Source: Planctomycetaceae bacterium (GTDB lineage: Bacteria; Planctomycetota; UBA1135; GCA-002686595). Taken from it: a DNA stretch of 64,000 bases. Every line of letters begins with the position of its first letter. Positions within the stretch are counted from its first letter, which is position 1. The translations under genes and the position numbers were made by a program. This document shows, in pieces, positions 15,357-27,109 of the stretch. Location: positions 1 through 64,000 of the forward strand of contig WYBT01000025.1 of the NCBI GenBank assembly GCA_011525785.1, written 5' to 3'. The notes beneath the pieces were generated by a model. It saw only the letters and a program-made list of their open reading frames with translations. It was not told the origin of the DNA and searched no databases.

Positions 15357-16795
15357 GCGGCCCGAAGTCCCCTCACGCCGAAGGCGGAACGCCGGTGATC
15401 GGACCGGGCCACTCGCTGGCCTCGGTCACCGACCAGATCTCCAAGATCGTCCTCACGCGCAAGACGCCCATGGGCTGGTTCATCGGCCTGGGCGTGGCGA
15501 TGCTCGGCGTGGGGCTGCTGATCAGCGCCATCGGCTGGCTGCTGTGGTGGGGCACCGGCGTGTGGGGCCTCAACCAGCCCGTCGGCTGGGGCTTCGCGAT
15601 CATCAACTTCGTGTGGTGGATCGGTATCGGCCACGCGGGCACGTTGATCTCGGCGATCCTGCTGCTCCTCAAGCAGGAGTGGCGCACCTCGATCAACCGT
15701 TTCGCCGAGGCGATGACGCTGTTTGCGGTGATGTGCGCCGGCGTGTTCCCGCTGCTGCACGTGGGACGTCCGTGGCTCGCGTACTGGTTGCTGCCGTACC
15801 CCAACACCATGGGCATGTGGCCGCAGTTCCGCAGCCCGTTGCTCTGGGACGTGTTCGCGGTCTCGACCTACGCGACGGTGAGCGCGCTGTTCTGGTACGT
15901 CGGCCTGATCCCCGACCTCGCGACGTTGCGCGACCGCGCCAAGAGCCTGGTGTGGAAGCGCATCTACGGCGCGCTCGCGCTCGGCTGGCGCGGCGCCGCG
16001 CGTCACTGGGAGCGCTACGAAACGGCCTACGGGCTGCTCGCCGGACTCGCCACGCCGCTGGTGGTCAGCGTGCACACCGTGGTGAGCTTCGACTTCGCCG
16101 TCTCGGTCATCCCCGGTTGGCACGCGACGATCATGCCGCCCTACTTCGTGGCGGGCGCGATCTTCTCGGGCTTCGCGATGGTGCTCACGCTCGCCATCCC
16201 GATCCGGCGCATCTACGGCCTGGAGGACTTCATCACCATGAAGCACCTCGACAACATGGCCAAGGTCATCCTCGCCACCGGGATGATCGTGTGCTACGGC
16301 TACGCGATGGAGGCCTTCTTCGCCTGGTACTCCGGCTCGCCCTACGAGCGCTACATGATGGCGAACCGCATGTTCGGCCCCTACGGGTGGTCGTACTGGG
16401 CGCTGATCACCTGCAACCTGCTCGTGCCGCAGTTGCTGTGGAGCGCGCGCGTGCGCAGCAGCGTCGCGGCCCTGTTCGCGATCGCGATCGTGGTCAACGT
16501 CGGGATGTGGCTCGAGCGCTTCGTGATCGTGGTGACGAGCCTGCACCGCGATTACCTGCCGTCCTCGTGGGGCATGTACTACCCGACCGTGTGGGACTGG
16601 GCGCTGTACCTGGGCACGATCGGACTGTTCTTCTTCCTCTTGTTCCTGTTCATCCGCTTCCTGCCGATGATCTCGATCTTCGAGATGCGCACGCTGGTGC
16701 CGGCGACGGGTGAGGAGCCGCCCAAGAAGGGACTGCACATCGCGTCGGCGGGTGCGAGTTCGGGCGCTTCGGCGGGGGAGGCGCGTCGCCCGTGA
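15353..16795 (+). CDS. actC: Alternative complex III NrfD-like membrane subunit ActC
   Basis: 480-aa polytopic membrane protein of the NrfD/PsrC family, with about ten hydrophobic helices starting near residue 40 (after [11 protein letters not shown]). In ACIII, ActC and ActF form the membrane arms and ActC is thought to hold the quinol-binding site. The start is the GTG at 15353, which overlaps the actB stop (GTGA). The stop overlaps the GTG start of actD in the same way. The C-terminal 25 residues are Ala/Ser/Gly-rich and probably disordered. Confidence 0.92.
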   Translation: MSGPKSPHAEGGTPVIGPGHSLASVTDQISKIVLTRKTPMGWFIGLGVAMLGVGLLISAIGWLLWWGTGVWGLNQPVGWGFAIINFVWWIGIGHAGTLISAILLLLKQEWRTSINRFAEAMTLFAVMCAGVFPLLHVGRPWLAYWLLPYPNTMGMWPQFRSPLLWDVFAVSTYATVSALFWYVGLIPDLATLRDRAKSLVWKRIYGALALGWRGAARHWERYETAYGLLAGLATPLVVSVHTVVSFDFAVSVIPGWHATIMPPYFVAGAIFSGFAMVLTLAIPIRRIYGLEDFITMKHLDNMAKVILATGMIVCYGYAMEAFFAWYSGSPYERYMMANRMFGPYGWSYWALITCNLLVPQLLWSARVRSSVAALFAIAIVVNVGMWLERFVIVVTSLHRDYLPSSWGMYYPTVWDWALYLGTIGLFFFLLFLFIRFLPMISIFEMRTLVPATGEEPPKKGLHIASAGASSGASAGEARRP

Positions 16796-17328
16796 AGCCC
16801 AAGTTCCCGATCTACGGCTACCTGGCCGAGTTCCACGACGGCGACGAGTTGCTCGCGGCGGCCAAGCGCTCGCGCGCGGCGGGCTTCACCGTGATGGAGG
16901 CCTACACGCCCGTCCCGATGGAAGAGGTTGCCCACACGCTCGGCTACCGCACGTCCCTGCCCTGGATCGTGCTCGCCGGCGGAGTGCTCGGCGCGTGCGT
17001 CGGCTTCGGCCTGCAGTACTGGACCAGCGTGATCGACTACCCGATGAACATCGGGGGGCGCCCGCTCAACTCCTGGCCGGCCTTCATCGTCGTCACGTTC
17101 GAGATGACGATCCTCTTCGCCGCCGCGTCGGCGGTGCTGGGCATGTTGTGGCTCAACGGATTGCCGCAGCCCTACCACCCGGTGTTCAACGTGCCGGCCT
17201 TCGAACTGGCCAGCCGCAATCGCTTCTTCCTGATGATCCTCTCGCGCGATCCGCGCTTCGACATGGACGCCACCAAGGCCTTCATGGACGGGCTCGGCGC
17301 GCTGTCGGTCAAGGAGGTCCCGCACTGA
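16792..17328 (+). CDS. actD: Alternative complex III subunit ActD (DUF3341)
   Basis: 178-aa DUF3341 protein with two transmembrane helices (about 60-80 and 100-125) and the conserved opening YGYLAEF near residue 9. It contains the family-typical Y-T-P-V-P motif and [15 protein letters not shown] region. ActD is a structural membrane subunit of ACIII without cofactors. It starts with a GTG that overlaps the actC stop, and its TGA shares one base with the ATG of actE (TGATG). Confidence 0.92.
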   Translation: MKPKFPIYGYLAEFHDGDELLAAAKRSRAAGFTVMEAYTPVPMEEVAHTLGYRTSLPWIVLAGGVLGACVGFGLQYWTSVIDYPMNIGGRPLNSWPAFIVVTFEMTILFAAASAVLGMLWLNGLPQPYHPVFNVPAFELASRNRFFLMILSRDPRFDMDATKAFMDGLGALSVKEVPH

Positions 17329-17909
17329 TGTCGCGCGAACGGTCCCTGCGTTGGTGCGGTCCGCTGCTCTTGAGCGCCTTGTGCGCCACGGGTTGTCGCC
17401 AGGACATGCACGATCAGCCCAAGGGCGAGCCCATGGAGGCCAGCGCCTTCTTCGCCGATGGGCGCGTCGCACGTCCGTTGGTCGAGGGCGTGGTCGCGCG
17501 CGGCGAACTCGATCTCGACCCGCACCTTTCGACCGGCAAGGTCGGCGGCAAGCACGTCGAGACCTTCCCGTTCGCGATCGACGCCGCGGCGCTCGAGCGC
17601 GGGCGCGAGCGCTACGGCATCTTCTGCGCGCCGTGCCACGACGCAGCCGGATTGGGCGAGGGCATGATCGTCCAGCGCGGGATGAAGCGTCCGCCTTCGC
17701 TGCACATCGAGCGCCTGCGCGCGGCGCCGGTGGGCTATTACTTCGACGTGATCTCGAACGGCTTCGGAGCGATGTACGACTACGCGGATCGGATCCGCGT
17801 CGAAGACCGCTGGAAGATCATCGCCTACGTGCGCGCGCTGCAGCTCTCGCAGAACGCGACGCTCGGCGACGCACCCGCCGACGAGCGCGCGCGACTGGAG
17901 GCCCAATGA
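17328..17909 (+). CDS. actE: Alternative complex III mono-heme cytochrome c lipoprotein ActE
   Basis: 193 aa. A short signal sequence ends in LCATGC with Cys23 as the probable lipidated residue, followed by a linker and one class I cytochrome c domain. The single heme motif is CAPCH (C100-H104). A methionine-containing C-terminal half supplies the likely axial ligand. ActE is expected on the periplasmic side of ACIII, where it could pass electrons to the cytochrome c domain of the caa3 oxidase encoded downstream. It overlaps actF by four bases (ATGA). Confidence 0.9.
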   Translation: MSRERSLRWCGPLLLSALCATGCRQDMHDQPKGEPMEASAFFADGRVARPLVEGVVARGELDLDPHLSTGKVGGKHVETFPFAIDAAALERGRERYGIFCAPCHDAAGLGEGMIVQRGMKRPPSLHIERLRAAPVGYYFDVISNGFGAMYDYADRIRVEDRWKIIAYVRALQLSQNATLGDAPADERARLEAQ

Positions 17910-19111
17910 GCGGCGCAGGGGATTTCCGTCAGCGCCTGGAGAGCTGGCGCAAGCTCGCGCTGGGTGTCGGCGTGCTCGGCCTGGCCGCGAGCGCCTGGGC
18001 CTGGAGCAGCGAGCCGACCGAGTTCGCGCGCATGTGGCTGATCGCGTTCCTGTACTGGATCGCGCTCCCGCTGGGCAGCCTGGCGCTCTCGATGCTGCAC
18101 TACCTCACCGGCGGCGCGTGGGGGCTCGCGATCCAGCGCTGGATGCAGGCCGCGATGCGCACGTTGCCGTTGTTCGCGCTGCTGTTCGTGCCGATCGCGC
18201 TGGGCATGCACGAGCTGTACGAGTGGACCCACGCCGATGTCGTGGCGCGCGACGAACTGCTCGCGCACAAGGCGCCGTACCTCAACACCACCGGATTCCT
18301 CGCGCGGGCCGGGCTGTTCTTCGCGATCTGGATCGGACTGTCGCTGCTGCTGGCCGCGAACGCGCGCAAGCACGACGAAGGCGGCGGCGAGCGATCGCTG
18401 GCGCGGCTGCGGACGATCTCCGGGCCCGGCCTGGCGCTGTACTTCCTGGCGATGAGCTTCGCCGCCTTCGACTGGTCGATGTCGCTCGAGCCGCACTGGT
18501 TCTCGACCATCTACGGCGTCGTGTTCATCCTCGGCCAGGGGCTCTCGACGCTGGCCTTCACGATCCTGCTCTCGAGCTGCGCCGCGCGCGACGAAGAGGT
18601 CGGCGCGCGACTGCAGGCCTCGCACGTGCACGACCTGGGCAAGCTGATGTTCGCCTTCGTGCTGCTGTGGGCCTACGTCAACTACTCGCAGTTCGTGATC
18701 ATCTGGTCGGCCAACCTCGCCGAGGAGACGCCCTGGTACTTGCGCCGCACGCACGGGGCGTGGGGCGTGCTGGCCCTGGCGCTGATCGCGCTGCACTTCG
18801 CGCTGCCGTTCCTGGTGCTGCTCTCCAAGAGCGTCAAGCGCAACCCGCGCGCGCTGGGCTTCATCGCGGGCTTCATGCTGCTGATGCGCCTGGCGGATCT
18901 GGTGTGGTACGTCGCCCCGGCCTTCGCGCACGGCGCGGAGGGCGCAGACCACGGCGGCGGACAGCACGCGTCCCCGATCCACTGGAGTCTGTTCACCTCG
19001 CTGGTCGGGATCGGCGGACTGTGGTTCGGCCTGTTCGCCAGCGCCCTGCGCGCCCGACCGCTGACCTCGTTGCCCCTGCCCGATCCCCGTGCCGCGGCGG
19101 CGCACCACTGA
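17906..19111 (+). CDS. actF: Alternative complex III membrane subunit ActF
   Basis: 401-aa polytopic membrane protein with about ten helices, distantly related to NrfD and paired with ActC in known ACIII structures. Features include KAPYLNTTGFLARAG around residue 127 and the ASHVHDLGKLMFAFVLLWAYVNYSQFVIIW region (about 233-262), which is well conserved in the family. A His/Gly-rich loop lies near residues 345-355 and the tail ends in Ala-Ala-His-His. Start and upstream gene overlap (ATGA). The downstream gap of 34 bases is one of the few real gaps in the operon. Confidence 0.9.
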   Translation: MSGAGDFRQRLESWRKLALGVGVLGLAASAWAWSSEPTEFARMWLIAFLYWIALPLGSLALSMLHYLTGGAWGLAIQRWMQAAMRTLPLFALLFVPIALGMHELYEWTHADVVARDELLAHKAPYLNTTGFLARAGLFFAIWIGLSLLLAANARKHDEGGGERSLARLRTISGPGLALYFLAMSFAAFDWSMSLEPHWFSTIYGVVFILGQGLSTLAFTILLSSCAARDEEVGARLQASHVHDLGKLMFAFVLLWAYVNYSQFVIIWSANLAEETPWYLRRTHGAWGVLALALIALHFALPFLVLLSKSVKRNPRALGFIAGFMLLMRLADLVWYVAPAFAHGAEGADHGGGQHASPIHWSLFTSLVGIGGLWFGLFASALRARPLTSLPLPDPRAAAAHH

Positions 19112-19145
19112 GCGCGCCCACTCTGCTCGCGTTCAAACCACAGTC

Positions 19146-19526
19146 ATGAACCCCACCGATCGAAACGCCGAGGGCTACGAGCGCAGCGACGCCACGCTGC
19201 GCCCGATCGTCCTCTTCACGCTGGCGCTCACGCTGCTGGTCGTGGCGTCGTTCTGGGCGATGCGGGTGCTGTTCGAGCAACTCGACGAGCGAGCCGACGC
19301 CGCCGACAAGGCCCCGCACCCCATGTACCAGCCGGTCGAGCCGCCGGCGCCGCGACTGCAGCGCGAGACCTCGGCCGACTTGATCGCGCACCGCGAGCGC
19401 GAACGCGAACTCACCACGCGCTACGAGTGGATCGATCGCTCCACCGGCGCGGTGCGCATCCCTGTCGAGCGCGCGATGCAGTTGACCGTCGAGCGCGGGC
19501 TGCCGACGCGCGGAGAGCGCAAGTGA
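19146..19526 (+). CDS. Small single-pass membrane protein between ACIII and oxidase genes
   Basis: 126 aa starting MNPTDRNAEGYE, with one transmembrane helix at about 20-40 and a soluble C-terminal domain. That domain carries RYEWIDRSTGAVRIPVERAM, a motif seen in small proteins of ACIII-caa3 operons. Its role is not established; assembly or contact between ACIII and the oxidase is a reasonable guess from position. A start 57 bases further upstream is possible but would place coding sequence over the actF end. The stop overlaps the GTG of the sco gene (GTGA). Confidence 0.75.
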   Translation: MNPTDRNAEGYERSDATLRPIVLFTLALTLLVVASFWAMRVLFEQLDERADAADKAPHPMYQPVEPPAPRLQRETSADLIAHRERERELTTRYEWIDRSTGAVRIPVERAMQLTVERGLPTRGERK

Positions 19527-20383
19527 GGCCGGCGATGTTGTTCCGCTGCATGCAGGTGCTGCTCGCGCTCGCCGCGGGCCCGTTGCTCGCGAGCGCGCAG
19601 CGCCTGGACGCGGTCCAGCGCTTCGAAGGCGCCGAGGACGTGGGCATCGACCAGAAGCTCGGCGAGCGCTTGCCGCTCGAGCTCGAATTGCGCGACGAAT
19701 CCGGCGCGGGCGTGAAGCTGTCCGAGCTGTTCGACGGACGTCCTGTGGTGTTCGCGCTGGTGTACTACGAGTGCCCGATGCTGTGCACGCTGGTGCTCAA
19801 CGACCTGGTCAGCGCGATGCGCGCCGTGCAGCTCGAGCTGGGCGAGGACTTCCGCGTCGTCACGGTCAGCATCGATCCCAGCGAGGGCCACGAACTCGCG
19901 ACCAGCAAGAAGCGCCGCTACCTCAAGGAGCTCGACTCGAGCCGCTTCGTCGATCCGCGCGCCGCGAGCGACTTCGACGGCTGGCGCTTCCTGACGGGCG
20001 ACGAGTCCAACGTGAAGGCCTTGGCCGATGCGCTGGGTTTCCGCTACGCCTACGACGCGGAACGCGACGAGTACGCGCACGCGGCCGGGGTGATGGTCGC
20101 CAGCGCCGACGGCGTCCTCACGCACTACCTGTACGGCATCGGCTACGACCCGCGTGACTTGAAGCTCGCGCTGGTCGACGCGGGCCAGGGCAAGGTCGGG
20201 TCGCTGGTCGACCAGATCGTGCTGCGCTGCTTCCACTACGACCCGTGGGAGGGCCGCTACGGCTTCGCCGTGCTGAGCGTGCTGCGCGCGGCCGGCGTGC
20301 TCACCGTCGTGGCGGCGGGCGCGTTCATCCTGCGCAACCTCGCGCGCGAGCGTCGCGCGCGGACGGCGGAGGCCTCGGCATGA
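19523..20383 (+). CDS. sco: SCO1/SenC family copper chaperone
   Basis: 286 aa: signal sequence (about 5-25), thioredoxin-fold SCO domain and a C-terminal transmembrane helix (about 255-275). The copper-binding CPMLC motif is at C84 and C88. The conserved distal histidine is probably in EYAHAAGV. SCO proteins deliver or reduce copper for the CuA centre of cytochrome oxidase subunit II, which is the next gene. I take the GTG at 19523 (GTGA overlap); an ATG at 19535 is the alternative. The C-terminal anchor is less common than the N-terminal one but occurs in oxidase operons. Confidence 0.88.
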   Translation: MRPAMLFRCMQVLLALAAGPLLASAQRLDAVQRFEGAEDVGIDQKLGERLPLELELRDESGAGVKLSELFDGRPVVFALVYYECPMLCTLVLNDLVSAMRAVQLELGEDFRVVTVSIDPSEGHELATSKKRRYLKELDSSRFVDPRAASDFDGWRFLTGDESNVKALADALGFRYAYDAERDEYAHAAGVMVASADGVLTHYLYGIGYDPRDLKLALVDAGQGKVGSLVDQIVLRCFHYDPWEGRYGFAVLSVLRAAGVLTVVAAGAFILRNLARERRARTAEASA

Positions 20384-21371
20384 CGAGCTGGTTCGCGCTG
20401 CTGCCGGCCCTGCAGACCTACGACGGTTCGCAGACCGCGCCGCTGTTCCCGCCGAGCGCCTCGACGGTCTCCGGCGAGGTCGACGCGCTGTACGCCTTCC
20501 TGGTGGGCGTGTCGATCTTCTTCTCGGTGCTGATCTTCGCGCTGGTGATCGGCTTCACCGTGCGTTTCCGCCGCCGCCCGGGGGTCCACGCCACGCCGAT
20601 CGAGGGCTCGCTTCCGCTCGAGCTGCTCTGGACGCTCGTGCCGCTCGCGATCGCGATGGTGATCTTCGTGTGGGGGGCCAAGGTCTACTTCCGCACGGTG
20701 CGCGCGCCTTCGGACGCGATGCAGATCGACGTCACGGGCAAGCAGTGGATGTGGAAGATGCAGCACCCCACGGGCCAGCGCGAGATCAACGACCTGCACG
20801 TGCCCGTCGGCGTGCCGGTCAAACTGCGCATGATCAGCGAGGACGTGATCCACTCGTTCTACGTCCCGGCCTTCCGCATCAAGCGCGACGTCGTGCCGGG
20901 GCGCTACTCGACGACCTGGTTCGAAGCGACCCAGCCCGGCGAGTACCACCTGTTCTGCGCGGAATACTGCGGCACCAAGCACTCGCAGATGATCGGCCGC
21001 GTGTTCGCGCTCGATCCGGTCGAGTACCAGGCCTGGCTGGCCGGCGCAGGTGCTGCTGAGACTCCGCGCGAGGCCGGGGCGAAGCTGTTCACCAGCCTGC
21101 GTTGCGACACCTGCCACAACTCGCAGTCGGGCGCGCGCGGCCCCGACCTCGCCGGCCGCTGGGGCGGCAAGTCTGTGCTGCGCGGCGGCGGCTCGGCGAC
21201 CTTCGACGCCGACCACGTGCGCGAGTCGATCCTCAACCCCGGCGCCAAGCTGGCGCTGGGCTACGAACCGTTGATGCCCAGCTACTCCGGTCAGGTCGGC
21301 GAAGAACAGCTGCTGGCGCTGATCGCGTACATCGAATCGCTTGCTGCGCCGCAGGGCGCCAAGGAGAAGCC

Positions 21372-21375
<4 letters not shown>
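20380..21375 (+). CDS. coxB: Cytochrome c oxidase subunit II with fused cytochrome c domain (caa3 type)
   Basis: 331 aa: two transmembrane helices (about 40-62 and 82-102), a cupredoxin domain with the CuA site (H158, C193, C197, H201, M204 in [12 protein letters not shown]) and a C-terminal cytochrome c domain with CDTCH at C242-H246. The fused heme domain defines a caa3 oxidase. It would accept electrons from ActE without a soluble carrier. The start overlaps the sco stop and the end overlaps coxA (both ATGA). Confidence 0.95.
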
Positions 21376-23705
<2,330 letters not shown>

Positions 23706-23709
<4 letters not shown>

Positions 23710-24071
23710 GCGGCGCGCACAACGATCACGCTGCGGGCGGCTCGCAAGCGCACTCGCATACCGGCCACTCCGGAGGCTTGGGCGCCTACTTCGCAGTGTT
23801 TGCCGCGCTCCTGGTGGGCACGTGGCTCACGGTGTGGGTGGCAGAACACGACTACGGGGCCTGGAACACTCCGATCGCGCTCGCCATCGCCTGCACCAAG
23901 GCCACGCTGGTGGTGCTGTACTTCATGCACGTGCGCTGGTCCTCGAAGGTGGTCTGGCTCGCGGCGGCGATCGGCTTCGTGTTCCTGGTGATCCTCCTGG
24001 GCTTCACGATCAGCGACTACGCCACCCGCGAGTGGCTCGAGATCTACTCCGAGCCGTTGCGCTCGCGCTGA
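23706..24071 (+). CDS. coxD: Cytochrome c oxidase subunit IV (CoxD-type)
   Basis: 121-aa membrane protein with three helices and a His/Gly-rich N-terminus. The KATLVVLYFMHVRW motif (about 78-91) is diagnostic of the prokaryotic subunit IV/CtaF group. It is the last gene of the act-cox operon. It starts at GTG 23706, overlapping the coxC stop. Its stop codon directly abuts the first 114-bp repeat unit. Confidence 0.9.
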
Positions 24072-24184
24072 GCTCGGGGACGTCGCCGCGACAAGACGAA
24101 CATCTCAGCGCGGCCGAATGCCGCGGGGCGTGCCGGCGCTTTGGCCGACACGCCCATTCGACGCGGCATGACGGGCGCGCTGAG
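24071..24184 (+). repeat. 114-bp repeat unit with 77-nt palindrome, copy 1
   Basis: The unit begins AGCTCGGGGACGTCGCCGCGAC and ends in an imperfect 77-nt palindrome at 24106-24182. The palindrome has an outer arm CAGCGCG/CGCGCTG, a middle arm ATGCCGCG/CGCGGCAT and an apical arm GGGCGTG/CACGCCC around a small loop. It lies directly after the oxidase operon. Copy 2 is 35 bp downstream in the same orientation. Confidence 0.9.
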
Positions 24185-24185
24185 C

Positions 24186-24236
24186 GGCTACGTCCCGGAG
24201 CTTCTCGCGCTTCGCGAGTAGCTCCGGGACGTAGCC
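24186..24236 (+). terminator. Long stem-loop after the respiratory operon, possible terminator
   Basis: A perfect 17-bp inverted repeat (24186-24202 with 24220-24236, beginning GGCTACGTCCCGGAGCT). Its loop itself contains a 6-bp stem (CTCGCG/CGCGAG around CTT). The right arm is the first part of repeat copy 2. There is no T tract, so a termination role is inferred from its position behind coxD. Confidence 0.45.
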
Positions 24237-24333
24237 GCGACAAAACGAACATCTCAGCGCGGCCGAATGCCGCGGGGCGTGCCGGCGCTTTGGCCGACAC
24301 GCCCATTCGAAGCGGCATGAAGGCCGCGCTGAG
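24220..24333 (+). repeat. 114-bp repeat unit with 77-nt palindrome, copy 2
   Basis: Same length as copy 1 and about 93 percent identical by eye, with the palindrome at 24255-24331. Here the outer arm is a perfect 10 bp (CAGCGCGGCC/GGCCGCGCTG). It ends 33 bp before the start of the histidine kinase gene. The kinase promoter may therefore lie within or very near it. Confidence 0.9.
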
Positions 24334-24366
24334 GCCGCTGCGGGCTATGCTCGGCGCACAACGAGC

Positions 24367-27102
24367 ATGGATGCCACCCCTCGCCTGGACGGAGCCGAGC
24401 TCGACGAGCGCGCGCTGCTCGAGCTGATCGAGAGCATGGGCGCGCTCGCCTATGACTACGACTTGGCGCTCGATCGCTACGTGCGAGTCTGCGGCGCCGA
24501 CGCGGCGCGGCTGGGCTTCAGCGAGGCGCAGTGGCTGTCGCAGGGCTTCTGGGCGGAGCACTTGCACCCCGAGGACGTCGAGCGCGCGCACGGCTTCTGC
24601 GTGGACTCGATCGAGGCCCAGCGCGACCACCAGTTCGAGTACCGCATGTGGTCTGCGAGCGGCCAGACGGTCTGGATCCTCGACCACGTGCGCTTGGTCC
24701 GGCGCGATGGGGTTCCCGTTGCGTTGCGCGGCCTGATGCTCGACGTGACCCAGCTCAAGCTGCAGCAGCGGCAACTCGCGCAGCAGCACGAGCGCTTCGC
24801 CGGCTTGCTCGATCATCTGTCGGCCGGCGTTCTGTTCGAGGACGCCGAACGGCGCATCCTGTTCGCCAACCGCGCGCTGGGCGCGGCCTTCGGCGTGAAT
24901 TCGACGCAGTCCTTGACCGGCGCCGACTGCCGCCACGCGCTGTCCGAGCTCAAACACCAGTTCCACGACGCGGACGCCGCGGAGCGCCGCATCGAGGCCC
25001 TCGTCGCGGCTTGCGAGACGCGACTGGCCGAGGAGGTGCGCCTGCGCGATGGACGCGTCATGGAGCGCAGCTACACCGCCTTGTTCGAAGGCGAGGTGTT
25101 GCGCGGCCACCTGTGGGAGTTCAACGACGTCACGCATCGACGCCGGTCGGAGCGCGCGCTGCGCGACGTCAGCGCGGCCACGGCCTCGCGCACGGGGAGC
25201 GACTTCATCGACGCGCTCGTGCGCGAGCTCGCGCTGGCGCTGGGCGCGTCCGCGGCGTTCGTCGCCGAGCGCTGCGCCGAGGATCCGAGCGTGCTCACGG
25301 TGCTCGCGCTGCAGCGCGCCGGCCGCACCGAGCGCGGGCTGCGCCTGGAACTGCGCGGTGCGCCCTGCGAGTCGACGCTGGCCTGGGGCGAGCTGGTGTG
25401 CGACGAGGACCTGGCGCAGCGTTACCCCGAGCACTTCGCGGCGCGCGAGTGGGGCGCTCGCAGCTACCTGGGCGTGCGCCTGTGGTCGAGCTCCAGTCAG
25501 CCCAGCGGCGTGCTCTCGCTGCTCTTCGACGGCCCGATCCCCGACATCGCCGCGAGCTTGAGCATCCTGGGCGTGTTCGCCGGGCGCGCGGGCGCCGAGC
25601 TCGAGCGCCAGCGCGCGGAGCAGGCGCTGCGCGCGAGCGAGGCCCGCTATCGCGCCCTGCTGGGATCGTTCCCCGACCTGATCTTCGTGGTCGACTCCAG
25701 CGGCGTGTTCCACGACTGCCACGCACCGTCGCCGGAGATGTTGCTGCTGCCGCCCGAGTCGTTCCTCGGGCGTCGTCTGGAGGACGTGTTGCCCGGCGCG
25801 ACCGGCGCGTTGTTCCGCGAACTGCTCGACGAGGCCTTCTCGACGCGCGCCGCGGTGCGCCGCGAACTGGCGCTCGAACTCCCCGAAGGGTCGCGACGCT
25901 TCGAGTACCGCGTGGAGTTGTTCGGCGACGACCGCGCGCTGGTGATCGCGCGCGACGTGACCGAGCTGCGCCGCGCCGAGGAGCGCGCGCTCCAGGCCCA
26001 GAAGCTCGAGAGCATCGGGCGGCTCGCCGGCGGCGTGAGTCACGACTTCAACAACCTCCTGACCGCGATCCTCAGCTACGCCGAACTGGGTGCGGCGCAG
26101 GCCGGAGCGGGCCCGCTGGCCGAGCACTTCCGCCGCATCCAACTGGCCGGCGAGCGCGCGGCGGGACTGACGCGCCAGTTGCTCGCCTTCGCGCGCGAGG
26201 AACGCGTCGAGCCGCGCATCGTCAGCTTGAACGCGCTGGTGGAGGAGATGCTCGCGTTCTTGCCGCGCCTGATCGGCGAGCACGTCGAGCTGCGCGTGGA
26301 CCTGGCCCCGGACCTGTGGCGCACGAGCATCGATCCCTCGCAGCTCTACTCGGTGCTGATGAACCTGGTCGTGAACGCGCGCGACGCGATGCCCGAGGGC
26401 GGTTCGGTGCACATCCGTACGCGCAACGTGATCAGCGAAGCCGAGGCCGAGCAGCCGGCCGGCGAGTGGGTCGAACTCGAGGTGCGCGACGGCGGCGTCG
26501 GCATGGACGAGCACACCCGCCGGCGCGTGTTCGAGCCGTTCTTCACGACCAAGGGTGCGGGCGCCGGCGTGGGAATGGGGCTGGCCACGTGCTACGGCAT
26601 CGTGCAGCAGAACGGAGGCGCGATCGCGATCTCGAGCGCTCCCGGAGCCGGTACGACGGTGACGGTGAGGCTGCCGCGTGCTCACGGTCAATCGGCGGCA
26701 GCAGGTGCGGGGTGCGCGGGCGCCGTACCGGCCAGCGAGTGCGTGCTGGTGGTCGAGGACGATGCCGCCGTGCGCGAAATCGCGGTCTCCTGCCTGCGCG
26801 GCCGCGGCTACCGCGTGCTCGAGGCGATCGACGGCGCTCAGGCGCTGGAGCTGTACGAGCAGCGTCTGCCGGAGATCGACCTGGTCGTCACCGACATGAT
26901 CATGCCGCGCATGAGCGGAGCGGCGCTCGCCACGGCGCTGCGCGCGCAGCGTCCGCGCCTGCCGGTGCTGTTCATCTCGGGCTACTCGCCGACCGTCGAC
27001 CACAAGGCGCAGGCGGCGAACCTGTTGCGCAAGCCGTTCGCGCCATCCGACCTGGCGCGCAAGGTGCGCGAAGTGCTCGAGAGCGGCGTCGGTTCGCTCT
27101 AG
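24367..27102 (+). CDS. Hybrid sensor histidine kinase with PAS, GAF and receiver domains
   Basis: 911-aa cytoplasmic hybrid kinase; no membrane segments seen. Order: PAS/PAC (about 20-130), second PAS (140-260), GAF-like (265-410), third PAS (420-540), HisKA with phospho-acceptor H559 (GGVSHDFNNLL), and an HATPase domain with N670 (NARDAMPEGG) and glycine-rich boxes. It ends in a C-terminal receiver with phospho-Asp D843 (VVTDMIMPRMSG). The domain set predicts sensing of a soluble signal and phosphotransfer to its own receiver. No response-regulator gene adjoins it, so the output partner is unknown. The start at 24367 follows repeat copy 2. Confidence 0.92.
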   Translation: MDATPRLDGAELDERALLELIESMGALAYDYDLALDRYVRVCGADAARLGFSEAQWLSQGFWAEHLHPEDVERAHGFCVDSIEAQRDHQFEYRMWSASGQTVWILDHVRLVRRDGVPVALRGLMLDVTQLKLQQRQLAQQHERFAGLLDHLSAGVLFEDAERRILFANRALGAAFGVNSTQSLTGADCRHALSELKHQFHDADAAERRIEALVAACETRLAEEVRLRDGRVMERSYTALFEGEVLRGHLWEFNDVTHRRRSERALRDVSAATASRTGSDFIDALVRELALALGASAAFVAERCAEDPSVLTVLALQRAGRTERGLRLELRGAPCESTLAWGELVCDEDLAQRYPEHFAAREWGARSYLGVRLWSSSSQPSGVLSLLFDGPIPDIAASLSILGVFAGRAGAELERQRAEQALRASEARYRALLGSFPDLIFVVDSSGVFHDCHAPSPEMLLLPPESFLGRRLEDVLPGATGALFRELLDEAFSTRAAVRRELALELPEGSRRFEYRVELFGDDRALVIARDVTELRRAEERALQAQKLESIGRLAGGVSHDFNNLLTAILSYAELGAAQAGAGPLAEHFRRIQLAGERAAGLTRQLLAFAREERVEPRIVSLNALVEEMLAFLPRLIGEHVELRVDLAPDLWRTSIDPSQLYSVLMNLVVNARDAMPEGGSVHIRTRNVISEAEAEQPAGEWVELEVRDGGVGMDEHTRRRVFEPFFTTKGAGAGVGMGLATCYGIVQQNGGAIAISSAPGAGTTVTVRLPRAHGQSAAAGAGCAGAVPASECVLVVEDDAAVREIAVSCLRGRGYRVLEAIDGAQALELYEQRLPEIDLVVTDMIMPRMSGAALATALRAQRPRLPVLFISGYSPTVDHKAQAANLLRKPFAPSDLARKVREVLESGVGSL

Positions 27103-27109
27103 CGCGCGC

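Noticed and set aside
24100-24360. The repeats read as a conserved peptide (RPNAAGR...GALAD...KAAL) in two places
   Set aside because: Similarity follows from the DNA repeat itself; the palindrome and the compensatory pair change point to structure rather than a protein.
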